Shown: positions 54,134-61,259 of the stretch, in pieces | How the letters are laid out: each line of letters starts with the position of its first letter | Numbering within the stretch: position 1 is the stretch's first letter | Assembly (NCBI GenBank): GCA_910585415.1 | Contig: CAJUDT010000001.1 | Location: 62,001-126,000 of the forward strand | Direction: 5' to 3' | Length of the DNA stretch: 64,000 nt | DNA from: an uncultured Flavonifractor sp. | GTDB lineage: Bacteria > Bacillota > Clostridia > Oscillospirales > Oscillospiraceae | The notes under the pieces: model-generated | Database searches by the model: none | The model's input: the letters and a program-made list of their open reading frames with translations, nothing else | Told to the model about the DNA's origin: nothing | Made by a program: the position numbers and the translations under genes

Positions 54134-54655
54134 ATGCCCGCAGGTATCCTGCTGCTGCCCTTTCTGGGTGTCCGCTTTCTTCTGCTGTCGCACCTGAGCG
54201 GGACGGCCTTGCGGCGCGCAGCCCGGTTTGCTCCTATGCAGGGCGCCGAAAAAATTGCTTACATCATCTATCAGCTGTCCAACCTTGGGATATTCCTGCT
54301 GCTGATCTTCTCAACCGTCCCCCTTGTGCCCTCCTGGAGCCTGTTCCTTGGCCTGCTCTGCTACCTCTGCGGGCTCGCCTTATGCGCCGCCGCGGTCATC
54401 AATTTTGCTTCACCGGACCGGAGCGGACTGAATACCGCCGGGCTCTATCGGTTCTCCCGCAACCCCATGTATGTCGCCTACTTTGTGTGCTTCCTTGGTA
54501 TGGCGCTGCTGGCGCGGTCCCTGCTGGTGCTGGGGGCAGTTCTGGTCTTTCAAATCTCCGCCCACTGGATTATTTTAGCGGAGGAGCGCTGGTGCATCGA
54601 AACATTTGGTTCAGCCTACCGTGACTACATGCAGCGCGTCCGCCGCTACCTATAG
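54134..54655 (+). CDS. Isoprenylcysteine carboxyl methyltransferase-family membrane protein
   Basis: The 173-residue membrane protein has about five helices and the C-terminal signature of the ICMT/PEMT fold: GLYRFSRNPMYVAYF and LAEERWCIETFGSAYRDYMQRVRRYL in parts. The family uses S-adenosylmethionine to methylate lipids or prenylated substrates; bacterial substrates are mostly unknown. It begins 34 bases after the permease and is probably on the same transcript. Confidence 0.85.
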   Translation: MPAGILLLPFLGVRFLLLSHLSGTALRRAARFAPMQGAEKIAYIIYQLSNLGIFLLLIFSTVPLVPSWSLFLGLLCYLCGLALCAAAVINFASPDRSGLNTAGLYRFSRNPMYVAYFVCFLGMALLARSLLVLGAVLVFQISAHWIILAEERWCIETFGSAYRDYMQRVRRYL

Positions 54656-54716
54656 ACGATAAATTCCGCCGCACGTAAGAGAACGGAAAAAAGGGTCTGG
54701 CGGTCAAAAAATTCTC

Positions 54717-54745
54717 TTGTCCACAATTCCCTTTTTGCTTACAGT
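54717..54745 (+). promoter_or_regulatory. Possible promoter of the CorA-like gene
   Basis: A -35 TTGTCC and a -10 TACAGT with a 17-bp spacer lie about 90 bases before the ATG. Confidence 0.4.
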
Positions 54746-54835
54746 ATGAATGGGGTATGTTGCCCCGCCGCCACACTACTCTACCCCATAATTGGGAGAA
54801 GCTCAAGGGGCCGCGCCCCGGATACGAGGTATTCC

Positions 54836-55765
54836 ATGGAAGCGCTCACCTTTTTCCAGCCCATGAGCCGAAGCCGCCACCCGGAGGGCGGCGGTCTGGC
54901 CGAAAGTGAATACTGCATCTTCACCGCTCCCATCGGGGAACCCATCACCCACCAGCGCATTACGGGGGACGAAACCTCCCTGACACTGGAGCTCACCTAT
55001 GGGGACGGGGAGCTTTTGGGTGAACTGCGCCTCCGGCAGGCGGGCACCAACCTCATTCTGGAGGAATCCCAGCAGGGCTTTTTTCAGGAGTATCTGGCCG
55101 CGCATCCGGTCAAATACCTGGGGCAGGTGCTGATGCACGCCCTCAAGTTCAAAATCGCCAACCTGACCGAGCTTATTGACCAGGGCACCGAAGACATGAA
55201 GCTGCTGGAGGACAATCTGGACAACAAAATCGACAACAGCGGCACCTATCAGATTTTGGACTTCCGGCGGCGGTACACCGAGTACGGCAATCAGGTGATC
55301 GCCATCAAGGAGATTATCGCCCGCATTGACAAGGGTTACTTCCCCATGCAAATGCAGAACAGCTATGTACTCCAAGGGCAGGTGGCGCTGGATTTCCAAT
55401 TTTTAGAGGAACGCTATGAGCTGGTGAAAAACACCGTCATTAAGGATTTGGACACCTATACCTCCATTGTCAACAACAACATCAACCGCAACACCCGCCT
55501 GCTGAGTCTGGTCTCCCTGGCAGGGGTAGCCTTGAACTTCATGTTTGGCGGCCTGCTGGCGGTGAATCCCGCTATCGGGGTAATCGGCGGGCTGGCCATC
55601 GGCGGACTGACTGTGGGAGCCGCCGTGGTGTACCGGGTCAGCGGGGAGCGGAACCTCACCATCGGCGAGGGCCGCAGGCACGTCCTCCCCGGCGGAGGGG
55701 CACAGAAAAACGTCTCCTATCAGGAGCTTCAAGAGGGACAGACGGCGGATAAAACCGAACCATAA
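54836..55765 (+). CDS. CorA-like membrane protein without GMN motif
   Basis: The 309-residue protein has an N-terminal alpha/beta part, long helices (about 110-220, NLTELIDQGTEDMKLLEDNLDNKID, YGNQVIAIKEII) and two C-terminal membrane helices (about 222-238 and 247-268) after NNNINRNTRLLSLVSLAGVAL. This is CorA architecture, but the pore signature GMN is absent. It might be a distant family member with other function. The ATG at 54836 has a GAGGT site. Confidence 0.6.
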   Translation: MEALTFFQPMSRSRHPEGGGLAESEYCIFTAPIGEPITHQRITGDETSLTLELTYGDGELLGELRLRQAGTNLILEESQQGFFQEYLAAHPVKYLGQVLMHALKFKIANLTELIDQGTEDMKLLEDNLDNKIDNSGTYQILDFRRRYTEYGNQVIAIKEIIARIDKGYFPMQMQNSYVLQGQVALDFQFLEERYELVKNTVIKDLDTYTSIVNNNINRNTRLLSLVSLAGVALNFMFGGLLAVNPAIGVIGGLAIGGLTVGAAVVYRVSGERNLTIGEGRRHVLPGGGAQKNVSYQELQEGQTADKTEP

Positions 55766-55778
55766 AGGAGGAATTTCC

Positions 55779-56192
55779 ATGTTTCCAATCTTTGTCGAGC
55801 ATTCTGGGGGAAACGATGTCTGCGAATCCCCAGAGCAGCTGACGGCCGTGCTCCAAAAGACAGTCGATGGAGAAAATGAGTTCCTCCTGTCTCAAGACTC
55901 CGAAGTCCTGATTCCTTTTGTCAGCCTGCTGGTAACGGGAGAGTATGGATACATATGGTATCTCCCCTACGACGAATCGGCGGGGATTCAAGCCTACGGT
56001 GAGGACATCGGGCTGAACCCGGAGGGCAGCACAATCTTTCATATCAACAACACTGAGGAGATGTATATCTCAAACAGCTATGTCAACCGAAAAGAAACCG
56101 CAATTCAAATCGTCCTCGCCCTTGTGCTGCAAGATTCGTGGCCTGACTGTTTTGAGGACATGCCAGAATGTGCGGAGTGGGAAGAGCTTTGA
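55779..56192 (+). CDS. Small hypothetical protein
   Basis: The 137-residue acidic soluble protein has no clear family. Alternating strands (EYGYIWYLPYDESAG, GSTIFHINNTEEMYISNSYVNRKETAIQIVLALV in parts) are faintly like Imm1-type immunity proteins, but no toxin gene is near. The AGGAGG site is at ideal spacing, and it starts 13 bases after the CorA-like gene. GC content is visibly lower than that of neighbours. Confidence 0.65.
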   Translation: MFPIFVEHSGGNDVCESPEQLTAVLQKTVDGENEFLLSQDSEVLIPFVSLLVTGEYGYIWYLPYDESAGIQAYGEDIGLNPEGSTIFHINNTEEMYISNSYVNRKETAIQIVLALVLQDSWPDCFEDMPECAEWEEL

Positions 56193-56210
56193 GCTCATCC
56201 CTTTGGATAC

Positions 56211-56248
56211 AAAAAACCGGTTAACGGAGCAATCCGTTAACCGGTTTT
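56211..56248. terminator. Bidirectional terminator closing the pdu operon
   Basis: Perfect 16-bp arms AAAACCGGTTAACGGA/TCCGTTAACCGGTTTT with a GCAA loop lie between the convergent small hypothetical gene and pduV. It should terminate both. Confidence 0.9.
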
Positions 56249-56285
56249 CACACAATAAACACTCGTTTGCTGCCGAAAAGGCCGC

Positions 56286-56792
56286 TCACAGCTTCCCGAA
56301 CTTGTCCGACAGGACGGTGCGCGGGTGGTCGGCCTCCGCCTCGGAGTCCCAGGGAAGCACGTCCCCAGGCTCCCGGAGGTAATTCAGTATCTGCCAAATC
56401 CCCTCGCCGGTGTAGGAGCTCACATGAAAAATCTGCTCACAGCCCGCGAGGCTCAACCAATCATGGGCCCGCTGAACATTGCCGTTTTCCCGGTCCACCT
56501 GGGTCACAATCCCAATCACCGGGCGGGTGCTCCAGGCCGCGCAGCAGGGCGGATAGAGCGAATAGGGCTCGATGGAGCTCAACAGAAGCCCCGTCACATC
56601 CGCCTCAAAGGAGTACAGAGCCAGGGCGCGGCCCAGATTGACCGTCTCCGCATACTCGCCGGGCGTGTCAATGACCACATCATAGTGATTGATGTACTGC
56701 GTCTTGTGATAGGTAATCACATCACCCTTCAGCGCCTGCGTCAGGGTTGTCTTGCCGCACTCGCTCCGGCCAATTAAGATAATCTTCCTCAT
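56286..56792 (-). CDS. pduV: PduV/EutP-type P-loop GTPase-like protein
   Basis: The 168-residue protein has Walker A GRSECGKTTLTQAL (about 8-21), a switch-like YDVVIDTPGEY, and a G4-like TQVDRENGN (TQxD instead of NKxD, typical of EutP/PduV). In Salmonella PduV is linked to microcompartment movement; biochemical activity is uncertain. The ATG at 56792 overlaps the pduU stop (ATGA). It is the last gene of the operon, followed by a strong terminator. Confidence 0.9.
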   Translation of the reverse strand: MRKIILIGRSECGKTTLTQALKGDVITYHKTQYINHYDVVIDTPGEYAETVNLGRALALYSFEADVTGLLLSSIEPYSLYPPCCAAWSTRPVIGIVTQVDRENGNVQRAHDWLSLAGCEQIFHVSSYTGEGIWQILNYLREPGDVLPWDSEAEADHPRTVLSDKFGKL

Positions 56793-57175
56793 GTCCGCGT
56801 AATCTCGCAAACCGTGAAGCCCAGCCGGTTTTTCAGATAGGTCAGGATATTGTTGACCGCCGACTGAACATTGGAAATACGCCCGGTGAAAATCAGTGTC
56901 CCGCTGAACCGGTCAATGAAGCCGATTTCAATGGGGGCGGTTTTCATGGCGATATCTCCCGCAATCACCGAGATTTCGGAGGGGCACATACTCAGAATAC
57001 CAATGGCCGACTGCTCATAGTCCAGCTCCGGGTTCAAGCCCAGCTTTCGGTAAATAATCTCACCTGGGCTGGCGATGATATGGGCCAGTGTCACCTGCTT
57101 GCCGGGGACCGACTCCTGGATGATGCGGAGCTTGCCTTCTGCGGACGAGCCAATGTCCAAAAGATTCATGTCCAT
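56789..57175 (-). CDS. pduU: PduU/EutS-type microcompartment shell protein (circularly permuted BMC)
   Basis: The 128-residue protein matches the PduU/EutS family: QESVPGKQVTLAHIIASP and GILSMCPSEISVIAGDIAMKTAPIEIGFIDRFSGTLIFTG in parts. These shell hexamers are permuted BMC domains with a beta-barrel cap over the pore. Its place next to pduV and downstream of pduT supports the pduU name over eutS. The AAGGAGT site is nine bases from the ATG; the ATG two codons later is possible. Confidence 0.9.
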   Translation of the reverse strand: MDMNLLDIGSSAEGKLRIIQESVPGKQVTLAHIIASPGEIIYRKLGLNPELDYEQSAIGILSMCPSEISVIAGDIAMKTAPIEIGFIDRFSGTLIFTGRISNVQSAVNNILTYLKNRLGFTVCEITRT

Positions 57176-57190
57176 TTCCCACCCACTCCT

Positions 57191-57991
57191 TTACTGGTCA
57201 AGCCCCAGCGCTTTCTTGATTTTGGGCATGTCGTAACCGGAAACCTCCGTCTGGCCAATCACCGTCACCGGCAGGGCGGTATAACCCCGCTGGTCCATAA
57301 AGGCCTGCCCTTCCTTGTCCGTGGAGAGGTCCACCTCCCCATAGGCCACACCGGCCCCCTTCAGGAACTCCTTGACACTGCGGCAGTAGCTGCATCCCGG
57401 CATGGTATAAATGCGCACGGGCACATCCTCAGCGCTCCCGGCAGTTTTCTGAGGGGCGGCGGCTTGGGGGTCAATGAGGGCATCCCCCGCCGTCCAGCCC
57501 GCACCGCACAGCCCGCCGGTTTGCAGTGCCGCCAGGACCCGGAGGATTTCCTCCGGGTTCCGGCCCACGTTGTTGTCGTGGATGACACTGAACTTGACGG
57601 TCTGCTCCGGGTCAATGAGGAACAGGCCCCGCAGGGCTACGCCCTCATCCTCCAAAAGCACGCCGTAATCGGTACAGACCCGCAGGTTCTGGTCGGCGCC
57701 CATGGGGTAGCCCAGCTTCCCCAGGCCGTTGCGCCGCCAGGCCAGATGGGAGTACACACTGTCGGTACTGACCGCCAGGAGCTCCGCACCGGCGGCGCGG
57801 AACTTCTCCAGGCAGTCCGAGAAGGCGGTGAGCTCCGTGGGACAGACAAAGGTGAAATCCATCGGATAGAAGAACAGCACCAGCCATTTTCCCTTGTAGT
57901 CCTCCAGTGTCACATGGACGAAATTCTCTCCATCGGCGGCCAGGGCCTCCATGGAAAAAGCGGGCGCATGTTTTCCAACAAGACGTTCCAC
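57191..57991 (-). CDS. Peroxiredoxin-glutaredoxin fusion protein
   Basis: The 266-residue protein joins a typical 2-Cys AhpC-type peroxiredoxin (peroxidatic Cys50 in FTFVCPTELTAF, resolving Cys162 in GLCGAGW) to a C-terminal glutaredoxin-like domain (CxxC at 200-203 in TMPGCSYCRSV, and TALPVTVI). The built-in CxxC domain could reduce the peroxiredoxin without a separate AhpF. GTG at 57991 is preferred (AAAGGGTGA site); GTG at 58000 is too near. It lies inside the pdu operon between the CxxC-repeat protein and pduU, where such a gene is not standard. Confidence 0.9.
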   Translation of the reverse strand: MERLVGKHAPAFSMEALAADGENFVHVTLEDYKGKWLVLFFYPMDFTFVCPTELTAFSDCLEKFRAAGAELLAVSTDSVYSHLAWRRNGLGKLGYPMGADQNLRVCTDYGVLLEDEGVALRGLFLIDPEQTVKFSVIHDNNVGRNPEEILRVLAALQTGGLCGAGWTAGDALIDPQAAAPQKTAGSAEDVPVRIYTMPGCSYCRSVKEFLKGAGVAYGEVDLSTDKEGQAFMDQRGYTALPVTVIGQTEVSGYDMPKIKKALGLDQ

Positions 57992-58009
57992 GGTACTCAC
58001 CCTTTCTGT

Positions 58010-58225
58010 TTACTTTTTATCGGGCTGGTAGAAGCACTGGGGGCAATCCCCAGACTGCTCCTCCTTGGGAGCCTCCGGCTGGTAGAAGCACTGGGCGCAG
58101 TCGTCCGCGGGCTTCTCCTCCGTCTTGGCCGCGCCGGGCTGATAGAAGCACTGGGCGCAATCCTCGGGCTCTTCCTTCTTTTTGGGCGGGGTGTAATGGC
58201 AGTTGGGACAATCCTGGGTACTCAT
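58010..58225 (-). CDS. CxxC-repeat miniprotein in the pdu operon
   Basis: The 71-residue protein consists of four units DC(P/A)(N/Q)C(H/F)Y(T/Q)P, with cysteines at 6/9, 23/26, 43/46 and 61/64, joined by Lys/Glu/Pro-rich linkers of 11-14 residues. It has no signal peptide. Eight of 71 residues are cysteine. Pairs of CxxC could bind Zn or Fe, or act as a dithiol relay or substrate for the adjacent peroxiredoxin-glutaredoxin. I know of no family with this motif. The AGGAGG site is about 11 bases upstream. Confidence 0.85.
   Translation of the reverse strand: MSTQDCPNCHYTPPKKKEEPEDCAQCFYQPGAAKTEEKPADDCAQCFYQPEAPKEEQSGDCPQCFYQPDKK
58025..58212. repeat. Tandem DNA repeat coding for the CxxC units
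   Basis: The 17-base block CTGGTAGAAGCACTGGG occurs at 58025-58041 and 58079-58095, and with one change at 58139-58155, with a diverged fourth copy near 58192. Spacing is 54-60 bases, in frame. This points to growth by recent duplication. Confidence 0.85.
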
Positions 58226-58263
58226 AATCGTGTGACCTCCTTTTCTGGATACTGCTTAGTATG

Positions 58264-58812
58264 TCACATCAGCTTCTCCAATAATCCTTTGTGCGGCGAG
58301 GGAATCGCACAGGTGCTGGTAATCTCACCCGTATCCGCCAGCTGGTTCAGGCAGGAGTTCAGCGCCGATTTCACAGCGGAAACCTCTCCGGTGAATATCA
58401 GGTATCCCTTGCCGCCCAGACCGCGAGCCACACGGACCTCCATCAGGGTGATGTTGGACGCCTTGGCGGCGATATCCGCGGCCCGTACCGCAGTCAGTGC
58501 CGACATGGTTTCCACCATACCCAGAGAGGTGATGCGCTCCACGTCTGTGGTGCCCACCAGGGCCGCAGGCACAGAGGCGTGAACATTGTTGATGATATGG
58601 TGACAGATCAGGAACACGCCCGCCGTCTGTCTGCCCGTTTCCATGGAGCTCTTCACAGCCCCCACCTGTCCGCTGATAATGATGATGTACTTGCCCGGAC
58701 AGATGGCGGTGGCCACCAGCAGGTCTACGTTGGCGGCCTTGAGCATCTCATCGGCGGTCTGTACCCCGACGGGGATGCTCTTCAGCTCCACTAATCCAAT
58801 CGACTTTCCCAT
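58264..58812 (-). CDS. pduT: PduT-type shell protein, tandem BMC with Fe-S cysteine
   Basis: The 182-residue protein has two BMC domains (about 4-85 and 97-176), each starting with the usual GLVE pattern (SIGLVELKSIPVG and LGMVETMSALTAV). Residue Cys38 in AICPGK is at the same position as the Cys that holds a 4Fe-4S cluster at the pore of Salmonella PduT. It likely forms a trimer that passes electrons across the shell, with PduS as partner. Confidence 0.93.
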   Translation of the reverse strand: MGKSIGLVELKSIPVGVQTADEMLKAANVDLLVATAICPGKYIIIISGQVGAVKSSMETGRQTAGVFLICHHIINNVHASVPAALVGTTDVERITSLGMVETMSALTAVRAADIAAKASNITLMEVRVARGLGGKGYLIFTGEVSAVKSALNSCLNQLADTGEITSTCAIPSPHKGLLEKLM

Positions 58813-58841
58813 AAGCGTCCTCTATTCTTCGTTAGGGTGAA

Positions 58842-59744
58842 TTATACGCCGAGACCAAAAGCAATCAGGTTGATAACGATGGTCAGGATGAAGATGGTCG
58901 TAGCGGGGGGATCAATGTGGGTGTCCACATGGCTGTTGATGCTGTTGCCAGCCAAGTCGCCGCCCAGGGCGCCCAGGATACCGAACAACACACCCAGCAC
59001 AGCGCCAGCGGGGCTCTGGAACGCGTGCAGGCCAACAACTGTGGCCAGACCGGCGGGCAGAGCGATGTGGTGAGTAGCGGGGCAAGCCAGACCGCCGCAG
59101 GCAAAGAGCAGAGTGGTGGCGGAGAAGCCGAAGCAGATGATGGGGAAGATGCCCAGAGCCACTTCATTGCCAGCCGTATACAGGGTAGCGCCCACAAAAG
59201 CTACGGCGCAGCCCAGGCCGCCGCCCAGTATGATGTTGCACAGCAGGCCCTTGCCGGTGGAGAACCACACGCGGGGGCCGGAGCCGGTATACTTGCCGGT
59301 CAGGCCAGTGGTGCCGAACACGAAACGCACGATAATGCCGGAGATAACCACGCAGATACCGGGCAGGTCTGTCAAGGGGCCCAGGGGGGTCAGGCCAATG
59401 AGCCAAGCCAGGATGAAGCCAATCACGCCAAAAATGCCGCCGACCAGCAGCACGTCGGGCTCGCCCAGGCCATTGAGGCTGCTGACCACGTCAGCGCCGG
59501 AGGCCAGCTTCTTCTGCTTGCCGGCGTAACCCGCAGCGGCCACGCCGCCCGCGAAAGCAATGTGGGGGCCCAGGAAGGAGCCGAATGCGATGGAGTTGAT
59601 GGCGACACCGCCATCCACACCAGCCGCAGTAGCCACGCCGCCCACCAGGGCGAACACGCCGGTCATGACGAAGGCGGGAACCGCGCCCATATACGCGCCG
59701 ATGACACCGCCGCCAAAGGCTGCGATCAATGCCAGGATATCCAT
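58842..59744 (-). CDS. Membrane protein of unknown function within the pdu operon
   Basis: The 300-residue very hydrophobic protein has about eight or nine helices with many Gly residues (FGGGVIGAYMGAVPAF, VGGVATAAGVDGGVAINSIAFGSFLGPHIAFAGGVAAAG in parts; GGDLAGNSINSHVDTHIDPPATTIF near the end). A His/Asp-rich loop SHVDTHIDPP is notable. No family could be named; it is not EutH or PduF (MIP). It has its own consensus promoter at 59802-59830, unlike its neighbours. A transporter for the substrate or product of the microcompartment is the simplest idea. Confidence 0.8.
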   Translation of the reverse strand: MDILALIAAFGGGVIGAYMGAVPAFVMTGVFALVGGVATAAGVDGGVAINSIAFGSFLGPHIAFAGGVAAAGYAGKQKKLASGADVVSSLNGLGEPDVLLVGGIFGVIGFILAWLIGLTPLGPLTDLPGICVVISGIIVRFVFGTTGLTGKYTGSGPRVWFSTGKGLLCNIILGGGLGCAVAFVGATLYTAGNEVALGIFPIICFGFSATTLLFACGGLACPATHHIALPAGLATVVGLHAFQSPAGAVLGVLFGILGALGGDLAGNSINSHVDTHIDPPATTIFILTIVINLIAFGLGV

Positions 59745-59801
59745 ACTCTTTTCCTCACTTTCATAATACGTTGTGGGCTTATGGTAAAATGGACTAAAAA
59801 C

Positions 59802-59830
59802 ATGTTACCACAAACGGTACTGTTTGTCAA
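59802..59830 (-). promoter_or_regulatory. Internal promoter upstream of the pdu membrane-protein gene
   Basis: A perfect -35 TTGACA and a -10 TAACAT are 17 bp apart. Inverted hexamers TTACCA (59805-59810) and TGGTAA (59782-59787) overlap the start region and could bind a regulator. A small hairpin between pduS and the promoter (CGCGGCTG/CAGCGCG) may separate transcripts. Confidence 0.65.
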
Positions 59831-59917
59831 TCATGCTGTGAACTGCACCGTGAGCCGCGCTGTTCCACAGCCGCGTGAGACGAGGGTCATGGGATACGAG
59901 TCCTTGGTGTCAGCCTC

Positions 59918-61240
59918 TCAGCTTTGAATGGTGATGCTGCCGCCGTCCACAGCGGTGACCGTCCCGGAAATGCTGGCGTGGAGGTTGGCCCCCAGCTTGC
60001 CCTCCGGGATACGGGCGATGAGGTCGCCCTTTTGGACCGGGTCCCCCACGCCCACCACCGGCTCCGCCGGAGCTCCGGCATTCTGCCGCAGGGGGAGGGT
60101 GACCTTCGTGAAGCTGTGCGCACACCCGTCCATGGGTGCGTCCACGTCGTAGGCCGCAAGGCCCAGTTGGTGAATGAGCTTGTGGACCGGGTAGCGCTTG
60201 AACGCCCGAAATGGAGCCGCCTGCTCCGGCTTGTTGTTGAGACTGTTGCGGATGCCCTGTCCCCCCAGGATGCTCTTCAAATTCGCGTTGAGCTTCCAGG
60301 GCTGAAGGTCCATCACGCAGGCATACTCGCACAGACGGCACCCGCAGCAGAGATAGGCATTCATGGGAGTCTGCGCCGGGTCGCACATACTGCCGTAAGC
60401 GGCCAGACGCATGAGCTTATGGGGCTGGATGCGGTGCCCCAGCAGGCCCCGGGGACAGACCTCGGAGCACAGGGAGCACTGCATACAGGCGGTTGCCGCC
60501 TGCCGGGTGGAGACGTTCAGCGGCCGCTCCAGACTGCCCAGCAGCGGATGACCCGCCGGGACTACAATCAGTCCCTTGGTGGTTTTGGTGATGGCGCTCT
60601 CCGGTGAAACCAGCTGGCCCATCATGGGCCCGCCGTTGACCACCCGGTAGTCCGCCGCTGTGGGGCCTCCGGCCAAAGCCAGGGCCTCTGCCACGGTGAT
60701 GCCCAGGGGAACCTTGACGGTCTTGGGCGTATGTACCGCGCCGGTAAGGGTCACGTACTTCTCCGTAACCGGACGGCCCTCGGTGGCCTCCAGGACGTTG
60801 AGGGCGGTCTCCACGTTGGTCACAATGGCCCCCACGTTGAGCGGAATGCCCCCCTCGGGGACGATGCGGCCGGTGACCTCATAGACGATCACCTGCTCGT
60901 CGCCCGCCGGATAAAAAGCGCCCATGGGGTGAATCCTGAGCTTGGGGTGATTGGGAAGCTCCCGCTTGAGGGCCTCCACCGCCCCATGATAGTGCTCCTT
61001 CAGGGCCACCACACCCTGCTCCGCGCCCACCTGGGACACAATCAGGTCCAGGGCCTGGAGCAGCCGCCCGGCCTGCTGGGCCATGAGCTGCTGGTCCACC
61101 CGCAGCAGGGGCTCACACTCCGCGCCGTTGATGATGACCGTGTCCGCCTTGGCGTTGAGCTTCACATGGGTGGGAAAGCCCGCGCCGCCCGCGCCGACAA
61201 TGCCGGAGCGTTCCACGAGAGTGGTCAGATTTTCTTCCAT
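59918..61240 (-). CDS. pduS: Cobalamin reductase PduS (RnfC-like)
   Basis: The 440-residue protein has an N-terminal SLBB/FMN-NADH region (GIVGAGGAGFPTHVKL and INGAECEPLLRVDQQLM), two 4Fe-4S motifs CMQCSLCSEVCPRG and CCGCRLCEYACV, and a C-terminal barrel-sandwich domain (GDPVQKGDLIARIPEGKLGANLHASISG). PduS reduces cob(III)alamin toward cob(I)alamin for PduO and can interact with PduT. The ATG at 61240 has a GAGGTG site; a GTG three codons upstream is too close to it. Confidence 0.93.
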   Translation of the reverse strand: MEENLTTLVERSGIVGAGGAGFPTHVKLNAKADTVIINGAECEPLLRVDQQLMAQQAGRLLQALDLIVSQVGAEQGVVALKEHYHGAVEALKRELPNHPKLRIHPMGAFYPAGDEQVIVYEVTGRIVPEGGIPLNVGAIVTNVETALNVLEATEGRPVTEKYVTLTGAVHTPKTVKVPLGITVAEALALAGGPTAADYRVVNGGPMMGQLVSPESAITKTTKGLIVVPAGHPLLGSLERPLNVSTRQAATACMQCSLCSEVCPRGLLGHRIQPHKLMRLAAYGSMCDPAQTPMNAYLCCGCRLCEYACVMDLQPWKLNANLKSILGGQGIRNSLNNKPEQAAPFRAFKRYPVHKLIHQLGLAAYDVDAPMDGCAHSFTKVTLPLRQNAGAPAEPVVGVGDPVQKGDLIARIPEGKLGANLHASISGTVTAVDGGSITIQS

Positions 61241-61259
61241 AAGACCCACCTCTCCTTAT

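Noticed and set aside
55779..56192. Imm1-type immunity protein call
   Set aside because: Only a faint strand pattern supports it, and no toxin or polymorphic-toxin gene is nearby; left as hypothetical.
58025..58212. CRISPR-like short regular repeats
   Set aside because: The repeats are in-frame coding units of a small protein, only three or four copies, without unique spacers of CRISPR type.
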